From the NCBI RefSeq assembly GCF_002994635.1, contig NZ_PVNL01000095.1, positions 1-48,963 of the forward strand: DNA of 48,963 nucleotides, in the 5' to 3' direction. A model generated the notes under the pieces. The model was not told the DNA's origin and did no database searches. It saw only the letters and a list, made by a program, of their open reading frames with translations. This DNA comes from Enhygromyxa salina. Lineage in GTDB: Bacteria > Myxococcota_A > Polyangia > Nannocystales > Nannocystaceae. This document shows, in pieces, positions 37,635 to 47,334 of the stretch. Position 1 is the stretch's first letter. Each line of letters begins with the position of its first letter. The position numbers and the translations under genes are program-made.

Positions 37635-37669
37635 GGGCCATGGGGATACTACGGTACGCCCCATGGCCC
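37635..37669 (+). promoter_or_regulatory. 11-bp perfect inverted repeat covering the start codon of the lyase gene
   Basis: GGGCCATGGGG (37635-37645) is exactly mirrored by CCCCATGGCCC (37659-37669) with a 13-base loop in which TAC/GTA can add three pairs. The ATG at 37663 is inside the 3' arm. In mRNA this would hide the start codon; in DNA it could be a repressor site. Confidence 0.65.
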
Positions 37670-39129
37670 ACGCACATTTGTCACTTCCCGCCGACGGTCT
37701 GTCTGCCGCAGAGATCGGCGAGCGCATCGAGCAGTACCGCGAGGCGGATGTCGACTGGCGCTCGGGCAAGGTCTTGGCCTACATCTTCGATCCCGGCGAG
37801 CAGGCCGAGGCGGTGATCAAGCAGGCGTACACGGCCTACCTGAGCGAGAACGGGCTGGACCCGACGGCGTTCCCCAGCCTGCTGAAGTTCGAGAAGGAGG
37901 TCGTGGCCATGGCCGCGAGCCACCTGCGCGGTGATGAGCAGGTCGTCGGCAACTTCACCAGCGGCGGCACCGAGAGCATCATCTTGGCGGTCAAGAGCGC
38001 GCGAGACTGGGCGCGCGCGCGCAAGCCCGAGCTGGCCCGCTCGGCGCAGCGACCGAAGATCATCTTGCCGAGCACCGCCCACGCGGCGTTCCACAAGGCC
38101 GCGCACTACCTCGACCTCGAGGTCGTGCTGGTCGAGGTCAACCCGGACAGCTTCCGCGTCGAGGCCGAGCAAGTCCGCGCGGCGATCGACGAGCACACGA
38201 TCATGCTGGTTGGCTCGGCGGTGTCCTACGCCCACTGCGTCGTGGATCCGATCCCCGCGCTGGCCGAGCTCGCCCGCGAGCACGATCTGTGGCTGCACGT
38301 CGACGGCTGCATGGGCGGATTCTTGCTGCCCTACTTCGCGCAGCTCGGCCGCGACATCCCCCCGTTCGACTTCAGCGTCCCGGGTGTCAGCTCGATCTCG
38401 ATGGATCTGCACAAGTACGCGTTCGCGGCCAAGGGCGCGTCGGTCGTGCTGTACCGCGACAAGCACCTGCGCAAGCACCAGATCTTCACCTGCGCGACCT
38501 GGACCGGCTACACGATCTCCAACGCCACCGTGCAGTCGAGCAAGTCGGGCGGGCCAGTGGCCGCGGCCTGGGCCGTGCTCAACTTCTTCGGCCAGTCCGG
38601 CTACCTGAACATCGCCAAGCACGTGCTCGCGGCCACCGACAAGGTCATGAAGTTCGTCGACGACCACCCCGAGCTGCGCCTGCTCGGGCGCAGCGACATG
38701 AGCCACGTCGCGTTCTCCTCGACCACGATCCCGATCTTCCGACTGGCCGAGGCGATCAACGCGCGCGGCTGGTACGTGCAGGTGCAGCTGAGCTACGGCA
38801 ACTCGCCGGCCAACATTCACCTGTGTATCAACCCCGCCAACCTCCCGTGGATCGACGCGCTGCTCGAGGAGATCGCCGCCTGCGTGGAGGTGGTCCGCGA
38901 CAGCAAGCCGGCTCCGCTCGTCGCTGGGGTGCTGCAGGCGCTGGCCGAGGTCGACGTCTCGACCATGGACGATCAGACCCTTCAGCAGCTGATGGCGATG
39001 GCGGGGGTCGGCGGCGGCGGGGCCCCCAAGATCGGCGCCGAGATCAACGAGATCCTCGACGCTCTCGAGCCGCAGTTTCGCGAGCGCCTGCTGACCGAGT
39101 TCATGAACGAGCTGTACACGGGCGCATGA
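37663..39129 (+). CDS. PLP-dependent sphingosine-1-phosphate-lyase-like enzyme
   Basis: This is a 488-residue protein of the group II decarboxylase fold. TSGGTESI (about 99-106), ILPSTAHAAFHKAAHY, MLVGSAVSYAHCVVDPI, LHVDGCMGGFLL (211-222) and PPFDFSVPGVSSISMDLHKYAFAAKG follow the order and wording of sphingosine-1-phosphate lyases. Lys251 in the HKYAF motif is the expected Schiff-base lysine. These lyases cut phosphorylated long-chain bases into a fatty aldehyde and phosphoethanolamine. There is no N-terminal membrane anchor as in eukaryotic enzymes. Myxobacteria are known to make sphingolipids, so this role is plausible. A glutamate- or tyrosine-decarboxylase-like activity cannot be excluded. 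TetR lies upstream and an outer-membrane barrel downstream. The start codon lies in an inverted repeat. Confidence 0.85.
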   Translation: MAHAHLSLPADGLSAAEIGERIEQYREADVDWRSGKVLAYIFDPGEQAEAVIKQAYTAYLSENGLDPTAFPSLLKFEKEVVAMAASHLRGDEQVVGNFTSGGTESIILAVKSARDWARARKPELARSAQRPKIILPSTAHAAFHKAAHYLDLEVVLVEVNPDSFRVEAEQVRAAIDEHTIMLVGSAVSYAHCVVDPIPALAELAREHDLWLHVDGCMGGFLLPYFAQLGRDIPPFDFSVPGVSSISMDLHKYAFAAKGASVVLYRDKHLRKHQIFTCATWTGYTISNATVQSSKSGGPVAAAWAVLNFFGQSGYLNIAKHVLAATDKVMKFVDDHPELRLLGRSDMSHVAFSSTTIPIFRLAEAINARGWYVQVQLSYGNSPANIHLCINPANLPWIDALLEEIAACVEVVRDSKPAPLVAGVLQALAEVDVSTMDDQTLQQLMAMAGVGGGGAPKIGAEINEILDALEPQFRERLLTEFMNELYTGA

Positions 39130-39256
39130 CGAGCCGCGGCCGGATCGATGGCGCTGCGTGGTGGCCCGAGTTTTCGTGGCCACGGGCGACGAGTCACGCG
39201 ACACTGGTCGGCGTGGCAGATGCGAACCGACGCGAGCGCTCGCATGCGGGGACACC

Positions 39257-40717
39257 GTGAGTGTCGCCGCCGCGCTCGCGCTGTGGCTGGTGTGGGCGCC
39301 GCCTGAGGCTGGCCCGGCTGGCCCAGATTCGGGTCCCGTTTCACAGGACCCCAAACAGGGCAAGCGCAAGAACAAATCGAAACGGGCAGCCGATGATCCT
39401 TACCGGCTGGAGTCGGGGGTGCTTCCGGCGGTCTCCTACGACATCGATCTTGGCCTGGGCTTCGGCGCGCTGGTGACCCTGGCTCGGTTCCACCCGGACT
39501 ATCAGCCGTTTCGGTGGCGCCTGGAGATCTTGCTCAACGCGACGGTCAAGAACACCCCGGGCGTGGGGGTTCGGCTGCCGTTTCACGACGACTACATCAA
39601 GGCCGACTTTCCGGGGCTGTGGGGCGGGCGCCTGCGGATCAACACGCAGCTTCGGTTTCGGCGGTTCACCAACCATGGCTGGTATGGGATCGGCAACGCG
39701 ACGCAAGCCCTCGCCCCGTGGGAAGACATCGATCCCGAGGCGGCGCCCGACGAGTTCGCCGCGGCCCGGCGCTACCACCAGTACGACCGCATCTACCCGA
39801 TGCTCGACTTCAACACGCGGCTGATCTTGTGGGATCGGTCGCGCGTCGGCGGCGACGCCCGGCGGCCGTGTGGACCCAAGCGTGCCGATCGCTGCCCGCC
39901 GAGCGCCTACGGTGGGGTCGCGGGCGCGGTCGAGCACAAGCAGCGACTCGAGGCGCTGGTCGGCACCTCGTTCGCCTACAACGTGATCAACCCGTATCCC
40001 GACACGAAGCTCAGCGAGGATCTCGAGCTGCGCGAGACCGACAGCGTCGACGGCGAGACGCTGCGGGATCTGATGCACGGGACCCAGAACCACGCGGTCT
40101 GGACCCTCAATCTGGGGCTGCTCTACGACACCCGCGACCACGAATTCGTGCCCACGCGCGGCTCGTTCACGGAGCTCTCGGGTCGGTTCTCACCGGGGGT
40201 CGATCAGGGCCTGACCTTCGGCCAGTTGTTCTTGGGGTCGGCGGTGTTCGTGCCGCTGTACGGCGAGTACTTGGTCCTCGCGGCGCGTGGGGCCCTGGAC
40301 TATCTGGTTGGCAAGCCGCCGCTATATGAGCTTGGGCAATTCGGAGTGCTGGTCCAGCGCGACGGGCCGGGCGGCAGCTGGTCGGTCCGCGGCGTGCCGC
40401 GTCAGCGCTACTTTGGCAAGCAAAAGGCGCTGGTCAACCTCGAGCTGCGCTCGATGTTCTATCGCTTCACGATCTCGAATCAGCGATTTGGCCTGGGGGC
40501 GCTGGCGTTCGTCGACGCCGGGCGCGTGTGGACCGACTACAAGCCGACGATGCTCGCGGGGGCTGACGTGGATGGGCGGTTCGAGGACATCAAGGTGGGC
40601 GTCGGTGGCGGGCTGCGGATCACCTGGGGCGAGACATTGGTGATCCGGGCGGACCCGGCTTGGTCGCCTACCGATGAGAACTTTGGGTTCTATATTGATA
40701 TCGGACAGATGTTCTGA
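39257..40717 (+). CDS. Omp85/D15-type outer-membrane beta-barrel protein
   Basis: This is a 486-residue protein if the GTG at 39257 (behind GGGGA) is the start. The open frame extends to a GTG at 39158, so the start is uncertain. A hydrophobic segment (VAAALALWLVW) serves as signal peptide. The rest alternates beta strands: LEILLNATVKN, GLLYDTRDHEFVPTRGSF (a D15-type repeat), WSVRGVPRQRYFG (similar to the VRGF/RGY motif of Omp85 barrels), LGALAFVDAGRVW, and a C-terminal strand ending in Phe (FYIDIGQMF). No POTRA domains precede the barrel, which separates it from BamA itself. It could be a surface-antigen barrel for secretion or transport. The gene converges on the receiver-XRE gene at 40751. 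Confidence 0.8.
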   Translation: MSVAAALALWLVWAPPEAGPAGPDSGPVSQDPKQGKRKNKSKRAADDPYRLESGVLPAVSYDIDLGLGFGALVTLARFHPDYQPFRWRLEILLNATVKNTPGVGVRLPFHDDYIKADFPGLWGGRLRINTQLRFRRFTNHGWYGIGNATQALAPWEDIDPEAAPDEFAAARRYHQYDRIYPMLDFNTRLILWDRSRVGGDARRPCGPKRADRCPPSAYGGVAGAVEHKQRLEALVGTSFAYNVINPYPDTKLSEDLELRETDSVDGETLRDLMHGTQNHAVWTLNLGLLYDTRDHEFVPTRGSFTELSGRFSPGVDQGLTFGQLFLGSAVFVPLYGEYLVLAARGALDYLVGKPPLYELGQFGVLVQRDGPGGSWSVRGVPRQRYFGKQKALVNLELRSMFYRFTISNQRFGLGALAFVDAGRVWTDYKPTMLAGADVDGRFEDIKVGVGGGLRITWGETLVIRADPAWSPTDENFGFYIDIGQMF

Positions 40718-40750
40718 GGGTGCACATCTCGACGAGCGAGCGAGCGCCCG

Positions 40751-41374
40751 CTACTCGTCGACCGCGACGAGCTGGGACAGCGGGACCTCGAGCGCTCGCG
40801 CGATCCGAAACACATCGGACAGCGAGGGCGGCTTCTCTGCCCGCTCGATCTGCGAGAGCAGCGATTGCGACAGATCCGTGCGGCGGCTGAGCTCATTGAG
40901 GGCGACACGCTTGGATTGCCGCAATTGGCTGATCCCGCGCCCGATCATGACATAGAGTCGATCCTCGGCGCGGACCATGATCCCCTGTTTGCGGGCGACC
41001 CGGGCGATGGTATTGCGCATGTCGTCGCCGCTGAAGGGCTTGTGCATGTAGGCCGAGACGTCGAGCTTGATCGCGTCGGAGGTTGACTGTGTGGTCGCGT
41101 GCTCGGTCAATGTGATGACCGCGAGCCCACCGTCGATCTGGCGCAGCTTCTCGAGCAGGCGCAGGCCCGGCATGTCGGGCATCTCGAGATCGAGGATCAG
41201 GATGTGCCACCGCTCGTTCTTGCGGCGCAGCCGCTCCAGCCCCTCGTGCGGGTCGGAGATGGTCGTGACGTCACACTCGTCGGCGCTCAGCAGCTCGCGC
41301 AGATACGCCAGGATCTGGGGGCTATCGTCGATGACGAGAACGCGAAGTCGCCCAGTTCCGGTCGCATCCGACAT
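40751..41374 (-). CDS. response regulator with receiver and XRE-type helix-turn-helix domains
   Basis: This is a 207-residue protein. The ATG at 41374 was chosen over 41383 because GAGG precedes it. Residues 10-125 are a receiver domain with acidic pocket IDDS, phospho-acceptor Asp62 in ILDLEMPDMPG, a Thr at about 90 and Lys112 in MHKPF. Residues about 150-205 are a Cro/CI (XRE) helix-turn-helix (ISQLRQSKRVALNELSRRTD, SQSLLSQIERAEKPPSL). Pairing a receiver with an XRE domain is uncommon; winged-helix or LuxR outputs are usual. No kinase gene is adjacent on the same transcript, but the kinase cluster at 42624-45573 lies nearby. A -10 element sits almost at the start codon. Confidence 0.88.
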   Translation of the reverse strand: MSDATGTGRLRVLVIDDSPQILAYLRELLSADECDVTTISDPHEGLERLRRKNERWHILILDLEMPDMPGLRLLEKLRQIDGGLAVITLTEHATTQSTSDAIKLDVSAYMHKPFSGDDMRNTIARVARKQGIMVRAEDRLYVMIGRGISQLRQSKRVALNELSRRTDLSQSLLSQIERAEKPPSLSDVFRIARALEVPLSQLVAVDE

Positions 41375-41381
41375 GTACCTC

Positions 41382-41411
41382 ATCTTATCAGAACTCGATG
41401 AACCGCGTCGA
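41382..41411 (-). promoter_or_regulatory. possible promoter giving a near-leaderless transcript
   Basis: On the minus strand TAAGAT (41382-41387) is preceded 18 bp away by TCGACG (41406-41411). Transcription would start at or within two bases of the ATG at 41374. The -35 match is only moderate. Confidence 0.35.
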
Positions 41412-41674
41412 CCCGGCTGGGCGGCCAGACTGACCAGATTGGGCACTGGGGGGCCCATGCCCGGAGACGGGGCTGACAGGGGCGTCCCGACCTATCGGGG
41501 ACGACCACACAGCTCCGACCCTGTCTTCACTGGCGAGGACAGGTAGAAGTCGTTGGCAGCGAGACCTCCGCTGGCTCGCCGCTGCTGCCGCGACCTGCGG
41601 GTCGATCTCTGGCTGCCCGATACATCCTACGTGTGGTGCTGATCGGCTGATCCGATCGTCGACGTCCCAAAAAG
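41412..41674. other. non-coding stretch upstream of the receiver-XRE gene
   Basis: I see no gene. The only structures are GATCGG-CTGAT-CCGATC (41641-41657), an inverted repeat next to the csbD terminator, and a weak CCTATCGGGG region. The longer frame to 41717 on the minus strand has no coding character. Confidence 0.4.
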
Positions 41675-41706
41675 CCGGGCGCGGCTGGAGAACCAGCCGC
41701 GCCCGG
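41675..41706 (-). terminator. intrinsic terminator after csbD
   Basis: CCGGGCGCGGCTGG (41675-41688) pairs perfectly with CCAGCCGCGCCCGG (41693-41706) around AGAA. On the minus strand it is followed by CTTTTTGGG, a proper U-tract. It begins 23 bases after the csbD stop. Confidence 0.85.
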
Positions 41707-41729
41707 GTCCGACTCACACGGTTGCTGAC

Positions 41730-41927
41730 TCAGAGCTGCGCGAGGAACTCGTCAACCTGCCCTTCAGCCCACTCCTGGGCTTCGCCGTAGCGCACCTTGA
41801 GCTTGGCAATCAGCTGATCACGGCGCCCCTTGACCTGCTCGAGATCCTGGTTCGTCAGCTTGCCCCACTTGGTGCGCGCCTGGCCTTGAAAGTCTTCCCA
41901 TTTTCCTTCGATCTGTGTCCAGTTCAT
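41730..41927 (-). CDS. CsbD family stress protein
   Basis: This is a 65-residue protein with an AGGAGTGG ribosome site before the ATG at 41927. MNWTQIEGKWEDFQGQARTK followed by KWGKLTNQDL and YGEAQEWAEGQVDEFL is the full CsbD/YjbJ signature. Members are small, hydrophilic and induced by general stress; the biochemical role is unknown. It lies 49 bases after a lipoprotein gene with which it is probably co-transcribed, and it has its own strong terminator. Confidence 0.92.
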   Translation of the reverse strand: MNWTQIEGKWEDFQGQARTKWGKLTNQDLEQVKGRRDQLIAKLKVRYGEAQEWAEGQVDEFLAQL

Positions 41928-41976
41928 CTTCCACTCCTATTCTCGGGTTGTTGATTGGTTGAGTGAGTAATCGACG

Positions 41977-42432
41977 TCAGGTCGATTCGTAGTCCTCGAG
42001 GCGCTTGTCGAGCTTGTCGAGGGCTTCGTCGAGCTTCCTCGCGGCCTCGTCCGAGGTCTCCTCGGTGGCCTCCTCGAGCGCAGCTAGCTTGGCGGCGACG
42101 TCGGCCTTGGCCTCGTCGAGCCCCGACTTGATATCTGCTTTGATCTCTCGGCCGTCGGCTTTGGCCTGCTCCGTCGCGGCTTCCATTCGCTGCCCCAGCT
42201 GTTCGGCCCGGGCCTTGGCCTTGGCCTTGGCCTTGGCGCTGTCGGCTTCAGCTGCGATCTCGTCGCCGGCCTTGTCGAGCTTGTCACCGGCCTTCTCGAC
42301 CCGGTCCTCGATCTTGTCGCCGGCCTTGTCGAGCTCCTTCTTGGCCTGGTCGTCAACCTTGGTCCCCTCGCAGCTCACCGCAACGCTGAGCGTGAAGGTG
42401 AGGGCCAAGGGTGTGATAGTGGACATCTTCAT
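41977..42432 (-). CDS. small coiled-coil lipoprotein
   Basis: This is a 151-residue protein if the ATG at 42432 is used; ATGs at 42450 and 42426 are alternatives, and none has a strong ribosome site. The N-terminus (MKMSTITPLALTFTLSVAVSC) is a lipoprotein-like signal with Ala rather than Leu at -3. The mature part is entirely charged helix with heptad character (DKAGDKIEDRVEKAGDKLDK, then AKAKAKARAEQ). It resembles LEA-like or apolipoprotein-like stress proteins in composition, but I recognise no family. Its place before csbD suggests an envelope stress function. Confidence 0.7.
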   Translation of the reverse strand: MKMSTITPLALTFTLSVAVSCEGTKVDDQAKKELDKAGDKIEDRVEKAGDKLDKAGDEIAAEADSAKAKAKAKARAEQLGQRMEAATEQAKADGREIKADIKSGLDEAKADVAAKLAALEEATEETSDEAARKLDEALDKLDKRLEDYEST

Positions 42433-42590
42433 ATTGACTCGCTTTCGCATGGGTAGAGAGGCGTGCGTTCGTGCCTTGCGTTGGTGTGTTGTGCACGGCC
42501 CGTACCAAGCCGAGCAAGCCACGGCAGACGCAATTGAAGTCAGGAGCACCACGCTCGCAACTGCCAACGTGGTGCACGACGGCGCAGCTC

Positions 42591-42607
42591 GGCGCTCGGT
42601 GTGCCAA
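42591..42607 (-). promoter_or_regulatory. weak sigma-54-like site upstream of the lipoprotein-csbD unit
   Basis: On the minus strand TTGGCACACCGAGCGCC has a perfect TGGCAC -24 box and the -12 GC at correct spacing. The rest of the -12 box does not match. The transcript would begin about 150 bases before the lipoprotein ATG. It is interesting mainly because an NtrC-type regulator is encoded nearby. Confidence 0.3.
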
Positions 42608-42623
42608 TCTGAACCGCGACGCG

Positions 42624-43802
42624 CTACGCGTGTGGTGGCTCGAGCTTTGCCGCGTGAACGAAGGGCAGCGTGAAGTAAAACCGAGCGCCGCCCTCAATGG
42701 CTTGATCGACCCCGATCTGCCCGCCGTGGGCCTCCACGATGCTCTTGGCGATCGCCAGTCCAAGCCCAGACCCCGAGCTCTTCGCCCGGCTGTCGGCCTG
42801 CCAGAACCGCTCGAAGACCTGCCCACGATCGCGCTCGTCGATCCCCGGACCTCGGTCGCTGACGGAGAATTCGGCGTGACGTGGGTCGTCGCTGCAGACC
42901 CGCACGCGGACCCGAAGCTCACTCGCGTTGGGGCCATACTTGAGCGCGTTGCGCAGCAGGTTGTCGAGCACCTGAAGCAGCCGCTCGCGGTCGCCGTGGA
43001 CAGGCGCGAGGGCCTCGTCGATCTCGACCAGCAGCTCGTTGCGGGTCTGCCCCGCGAGCGCGGCGACCTCGGAGACCGCGCTGTGGACGAGCGCCCTCGC
43101 GTCGATCGAGGCCAGCTGCAGCTCGAACCCACCGCTCTCGAATTGCGAGACATCGAGGAGGTCGCTGATCAACCGGTTCGAGCGAGACACGGCGCGCTCG
43201 ATGCTGTCGATCGCCATGCGGCGGGCGGCCGGGTCGTCGGCCTCGAGCAAGCCGAGCGAGAGCTGGATGTTGTTGAGCGGCCCACGCAGATCGTGGGAGA
43301 CGACCGCGAGCACGCTGTCGCGGGCCGCGACGGCCTGGCGCAGCTGGGCAATGGTCGAGTGCAGCTTGGTCTGGGCCGCGCGGATCTGCGAGCGGGCGCC
43401 GTGGAGCCGACGAACCGCGCGGATCTTGGACCACAAGGTCGCGACCTGCAGCCTGGACTTGGACAGGTAGTCATAGGCCCCGTTTCGCAGCGCCTCGACG
43501 ATCAGCTGCTCGTCGCCGTCGATGCCGGTCATCATGATGACTGGCACGTCGATCTGGGCCGCGTCGAGGCGAGCCAGGACCTCGAAGCCGTCGAACCCGG
43601 GGAGCGAGTAGTCGAGCAGCACGCAGTCCACGTCGCCCGCCAGCAGCCGCGCGAGCCCGGTCTCTCCCGACTCGAATTCTTCAATGCTGACGCGCAGCGG
43701 CAGCTGCTCGAGGATCCGCCGCGCGGCCATGCGATCGATCTCGTCGTCGTCGATGACGATGACTCGCAGCGGCGGAGGGACAGCCGACGATGTACCGGTC
43801 AT
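42624..43802 (-). CDS. receiver-histidine kinase hybrid
   Basis: This is a 392-residue soluble protein. Residues 12-120 are a receiver (IDDDEIDR, Asp64 in VLLDYSLPGFDG, Lys115). A coiled coil follows. Residues 162-230 are the HisKA helix pair with His170 (VVSHDLRGPLNN). About 270-385 are the HATPase domain (LLRNALKYG, DRGPGID, GSGLGLAIAKSIVEAHGG). An N-terminal receiver in front of a kinase suggests it is the final relay that receives a phosphate and then acts as a kinase. Its ATG overlaps the preceding receiver gene by four bases. It is the last of four coupled genes. Confidence 0.93.
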   Translation of the reverse strand: MTGTSSAVPPPLRVIVIDDDEIDRMAARRILEQLPLRVSIEEFESGETGLARLLAGDVDCVLLDYSLPGFDGFEVLARLDAAQIDVPVIMMTGIDGDEQLIVEALRNGAYDYLSKSRLQVATLWSKIRAVRRLHGARSQIRAAQTKLHSTIAQLRQAVAARDSVLAVVSHDLRGPLNNIQLSLGLLEADDPAARRMAIDSIERAVSRSNRLISDLLDVSQFESGGFELQLASIDARALVHSAVSEVAALAGQTRNELLVEIDEALAPVHGDRERLLQVLDNLLRNALKYGPNASELRVRVRVCSDDPRHAEFSVSDRGPGIDERDRGQVFERFWQADSRAKSSGSGLGLAIAKSIVEAHGGQIGVDQAIEGGARFYFTLPFVHAAKLEPPHA

Positions 43803-44221
43803 GGGAACTCTTGGAGGCGCCAGTAGGCCTCGATGGTCTTCATGTGGCTGACGAAGCTCGGGTACGTCACGGGCTTGAGGATGTAGCCGACGACGTTGTG
43901 TTGGTAGGCCCGGAGCTTGTCTTGCTCAGCGTCCGATGTCGTCAGGACGACGACCGGAGATCGGGCGAAGCGCTCGGTCTTTCGCAGCTCACCGAGAAAC
44001 TCGATGCCATTCATTCGCGGCATGTTGAGGTCCAGGAGGATCACCAGCCGGTCACGGGGGACCTCGCCCGCCTCGAGCATCTCGATCGCCTGCTGACCGT
44101 CTTTGGCGGTGCTCAGGTTCGGCGGTGTGGCGCTCTCTCGGAAGGCGCGTCGAATGTTCTCGACGTCGATCTCATCGTCCTCGATGAGGAACACGTTGAG
44201 GGGCTTTGTGGCTGGGATCAT
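43799..44221 (-). CDS. Rcp1-type single-domain response regulator
   Basis: This is a 140-residue protein that is only a receiver: IEDDEIDVENIRRAF, Asp64 in ILLDLNMPRMNG, a TTSD motif and Lys116 in YILKPVTY. The DLNMPRMNGIEFL wording and ELRKT are those of Rcp1-like regulators that partner phytochrome-type kinases. With no output domain it probably shuttles phosphate between the GAF kinase upstream and the hybrid kinase downstream. It overlaps both neighbours by four bases (ATGA on each side). Confidence 0.93.
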   Translation of the reverse strand: MIPATKPLNVFLIEDDEIDVENIRRAFRESATPPNLSTAKDGQQAIEMLEAGEVPRDRLVILLDLNMPRMNGIEFLGELRKTERFARSPVVVLTTSDAEQDKLRAYQHNVVGYILKPVTYPSFVSHMKTIEAYWRLQEFP

Positions 44222-45569
44222 GTTGACGCCTCGGGTGCTTGGTCGGGTGCTCGATCCGGCCAGGTGAAGTGGAACGTTGCCCCGGCTCCGAGCTGGGAGT
44301 CCAGGCCGACGCTGCCGCCCCGCTGGCGGACGATCTTCAGCACCAGCGACAGCCCGATTCCGGTGCTCTCGACCTCGTCGCGGGGCCGCAGGGTCTGAAA
44401 GATCTCCCAGATCCGCTCATGGTAGCGCGGGTCGATGCCTGGACCGTTGTCGCGCACGAACAGCCGCCAGGCCTCGGCCGGCTCGTCGCGCTCGGCCCAG
44501 ACGCTGACGTGTGGTCGGGCCGCGGTGGTGTGCTTGATCGCGTTGGACAGCAGGTTGTCGAGGACCTGACGCAGCAACAGCCGCGGACCGGTGATCTCGG
44601 GCAGGTCACTGATGCGCCACTCGACCACGCCGTCGACGTCGTGCAGCTCGGCGAGCTCACGCACCAACGCGGTGACGTCGATCCGCTCGTCGGGGACGGC
44701 GGCTCGGCCCAGGCGCGAGTACGCGAGCAGCCCGTCGATCAAGGCCTCCATCCGCTTGACGCGACCTTCGAGCAGATCCAGGTAGCGGCGGGTGTCGTCG
44801 GTGAGGTGAGGCTCGAGATCGCTGGCCAACCACCCGGCCAGGTTGGCGATCCCCCGCAGCGGCGCGCGCAGATCGTGGGACGCCGCGTAGGTGAACTGAT
44901 CGAGCTCGCGGTTGCGCTGCTGAAGCTCCTTGGTGACCCGCAACAGCGCCCGTGCGCGTGCCTCGGCCTCTTTGCGGGCGCGGGCGCTGTGGCGCAGCGC
45001 GACCCGCTGCTCGGCCCGAGCCTCGCGCTCGGCCACGCGACCGAGCAACATCCCGAGGTTGGCGAGCAGCTGAGTCAGCGCCTCGTCCCCGCGGGGGTCG
45101 GGCTTGGCGGTCAGAAACTCCAGGGCCGCGACGACGATGTCGCCCGAGAGGATCGGGAGCACGTAGTAGTGGTGGAGCCCCAGCGCCGATGTGACAGCCA
45201 GGCGCCCGAACTGGTGCGCGCCGAGGTCATGCAGCAACATGGGGGTCTGCTCGCGGATCGCCCGATCCGCGAGCGGAAATGCCTCGATTTGATCGGTGGC
45301 GGCGCGAAGCGGCTCGAACGAGGCGAGCGGCGGCAGCTGCCAGATCTCGGTGCTGCGAGCGCTGGCGCTGGCTCGATCGACGGACAGCGCGTGCCCGACG
45401 GCCCAGCCCATGTGCTCGCAGATCATCTCGAGCGCCTCGGCCAGGACCTCCTCGAGGCTGCCAGACTCGTTCGCTGCCTCCGACATCGCGTAGGTGAGCG
45501 CGAGGTCGTCACGCAGGATCGCCAGCGCGCGCCGGGTCCCCGCGAGCCGCTTGTTGGCGCCGGTCGAGC

Positions 45570-45573
<4 letters not shown>
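44218..45573 (-). CDS. GAF-domain sensor histidine kinase
   Basis: This is a 451-residue soluble protein with a GTG start at 45573 overlapping the regulator stop (GTGA). Residues about 35-180 are a GAF-like sensor. About 185-225 are a coiled coil. HisKA has His233 (YAASHDLRAPLRG). About 330-440 are HATPase (VLDNLLSNAIKH, VRDNGPGID, STGIGLSLVLKIVRQRGG). No membrane segment is present, so the signal is cytoplasmic; there is no Cys or His in the place expected for a bilin attachment that I can identify. It lies between the NtrC-type regulator and the Rcp1-type receiver in the same transcript. Confidence 0.93.
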
Positions 45574-46961
<1,388 letters not shown>

Positions 46962-47253
46962 GGACCGGCTTCTAGCATGCATCGGTCGGGCGGGACCAAC
47001 CTGGCGCTGCACCGTGTCGATGAGCCGCACGAGACGTTCTGCCGCGATGGTCGGGTGGAACACCAAACACGCAGATTGATGCGTTGCAGGCTCGCCTGTG
47101 ACGTGGCACCCGGGGCCAGGCGGGATCTCGACCTGCGAGTATCCATTGATGCCGCTTCGACACACGTGAGCCCGTCGCTAGCAATGGTTGTGTCCGATCG
47201 GCACAGCGGCGCGCTGTCTGGCCGCTAGATGGCAGCGAGCGGGACCGCGCGTG
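46962..47253. other. divergent control region of the NtrC regulator and DUF1328 gene
   Basis: There is no gene. CCGATCGG (47194-47201) flanked by TGT and CACA, and the adjacent ACAGC-N5-GCTGT (47203-47217), are inverted repeats about 65-90 bp upstream of the sigma-54 start point. That is the normal place for activator binding. I see no clear promoter for the regulator operon itself. Confidence 0.5.
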
Positions 47254-47270
47254 CTGGCACGGTTGTCGCA
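47254..47270 (+). promoter_or_regulatory. near-consensus sigma-54 promoter
   Basis: CTGGCACGGTTGTCGCA matches the consensus YTGGCACG-N4-TTGCW at every fixed position except one (TCGC for TTGC). The -24 GG (47256-47257) and -12 GC (47268-47269) are at exact spacing. Start near 47282 leaves a leader of about 53 bases to the DUF1328 ATG. A sigma-70 reading (TTGTCG-16-TATTCG at 47263-47290) is possible but weaker. Confidence 0.75.
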
Positions 47271-47334
47271 CTACCTCGTGAATGTATTCGTCACCACCAT
47301 TCCCGCCGTTTGACGGCAGACAGGAGCAACCCTC

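Noticed and set aside
37681..39375. 564-codon minus-strand open frame opposite the lyase gene
   Set aside because: The plus frame has all catalytic motifs of a PLP lyase; the opposite frame has none and runs past the next gene boundary.
42471..43826. 451-codon plus-strand open frame opposite the receiver-kinase hybrid
   Set aside because: The minus frame carries complete receiver, HisKA and HATPase motifs and overlaps its operon neighbour by four bases.
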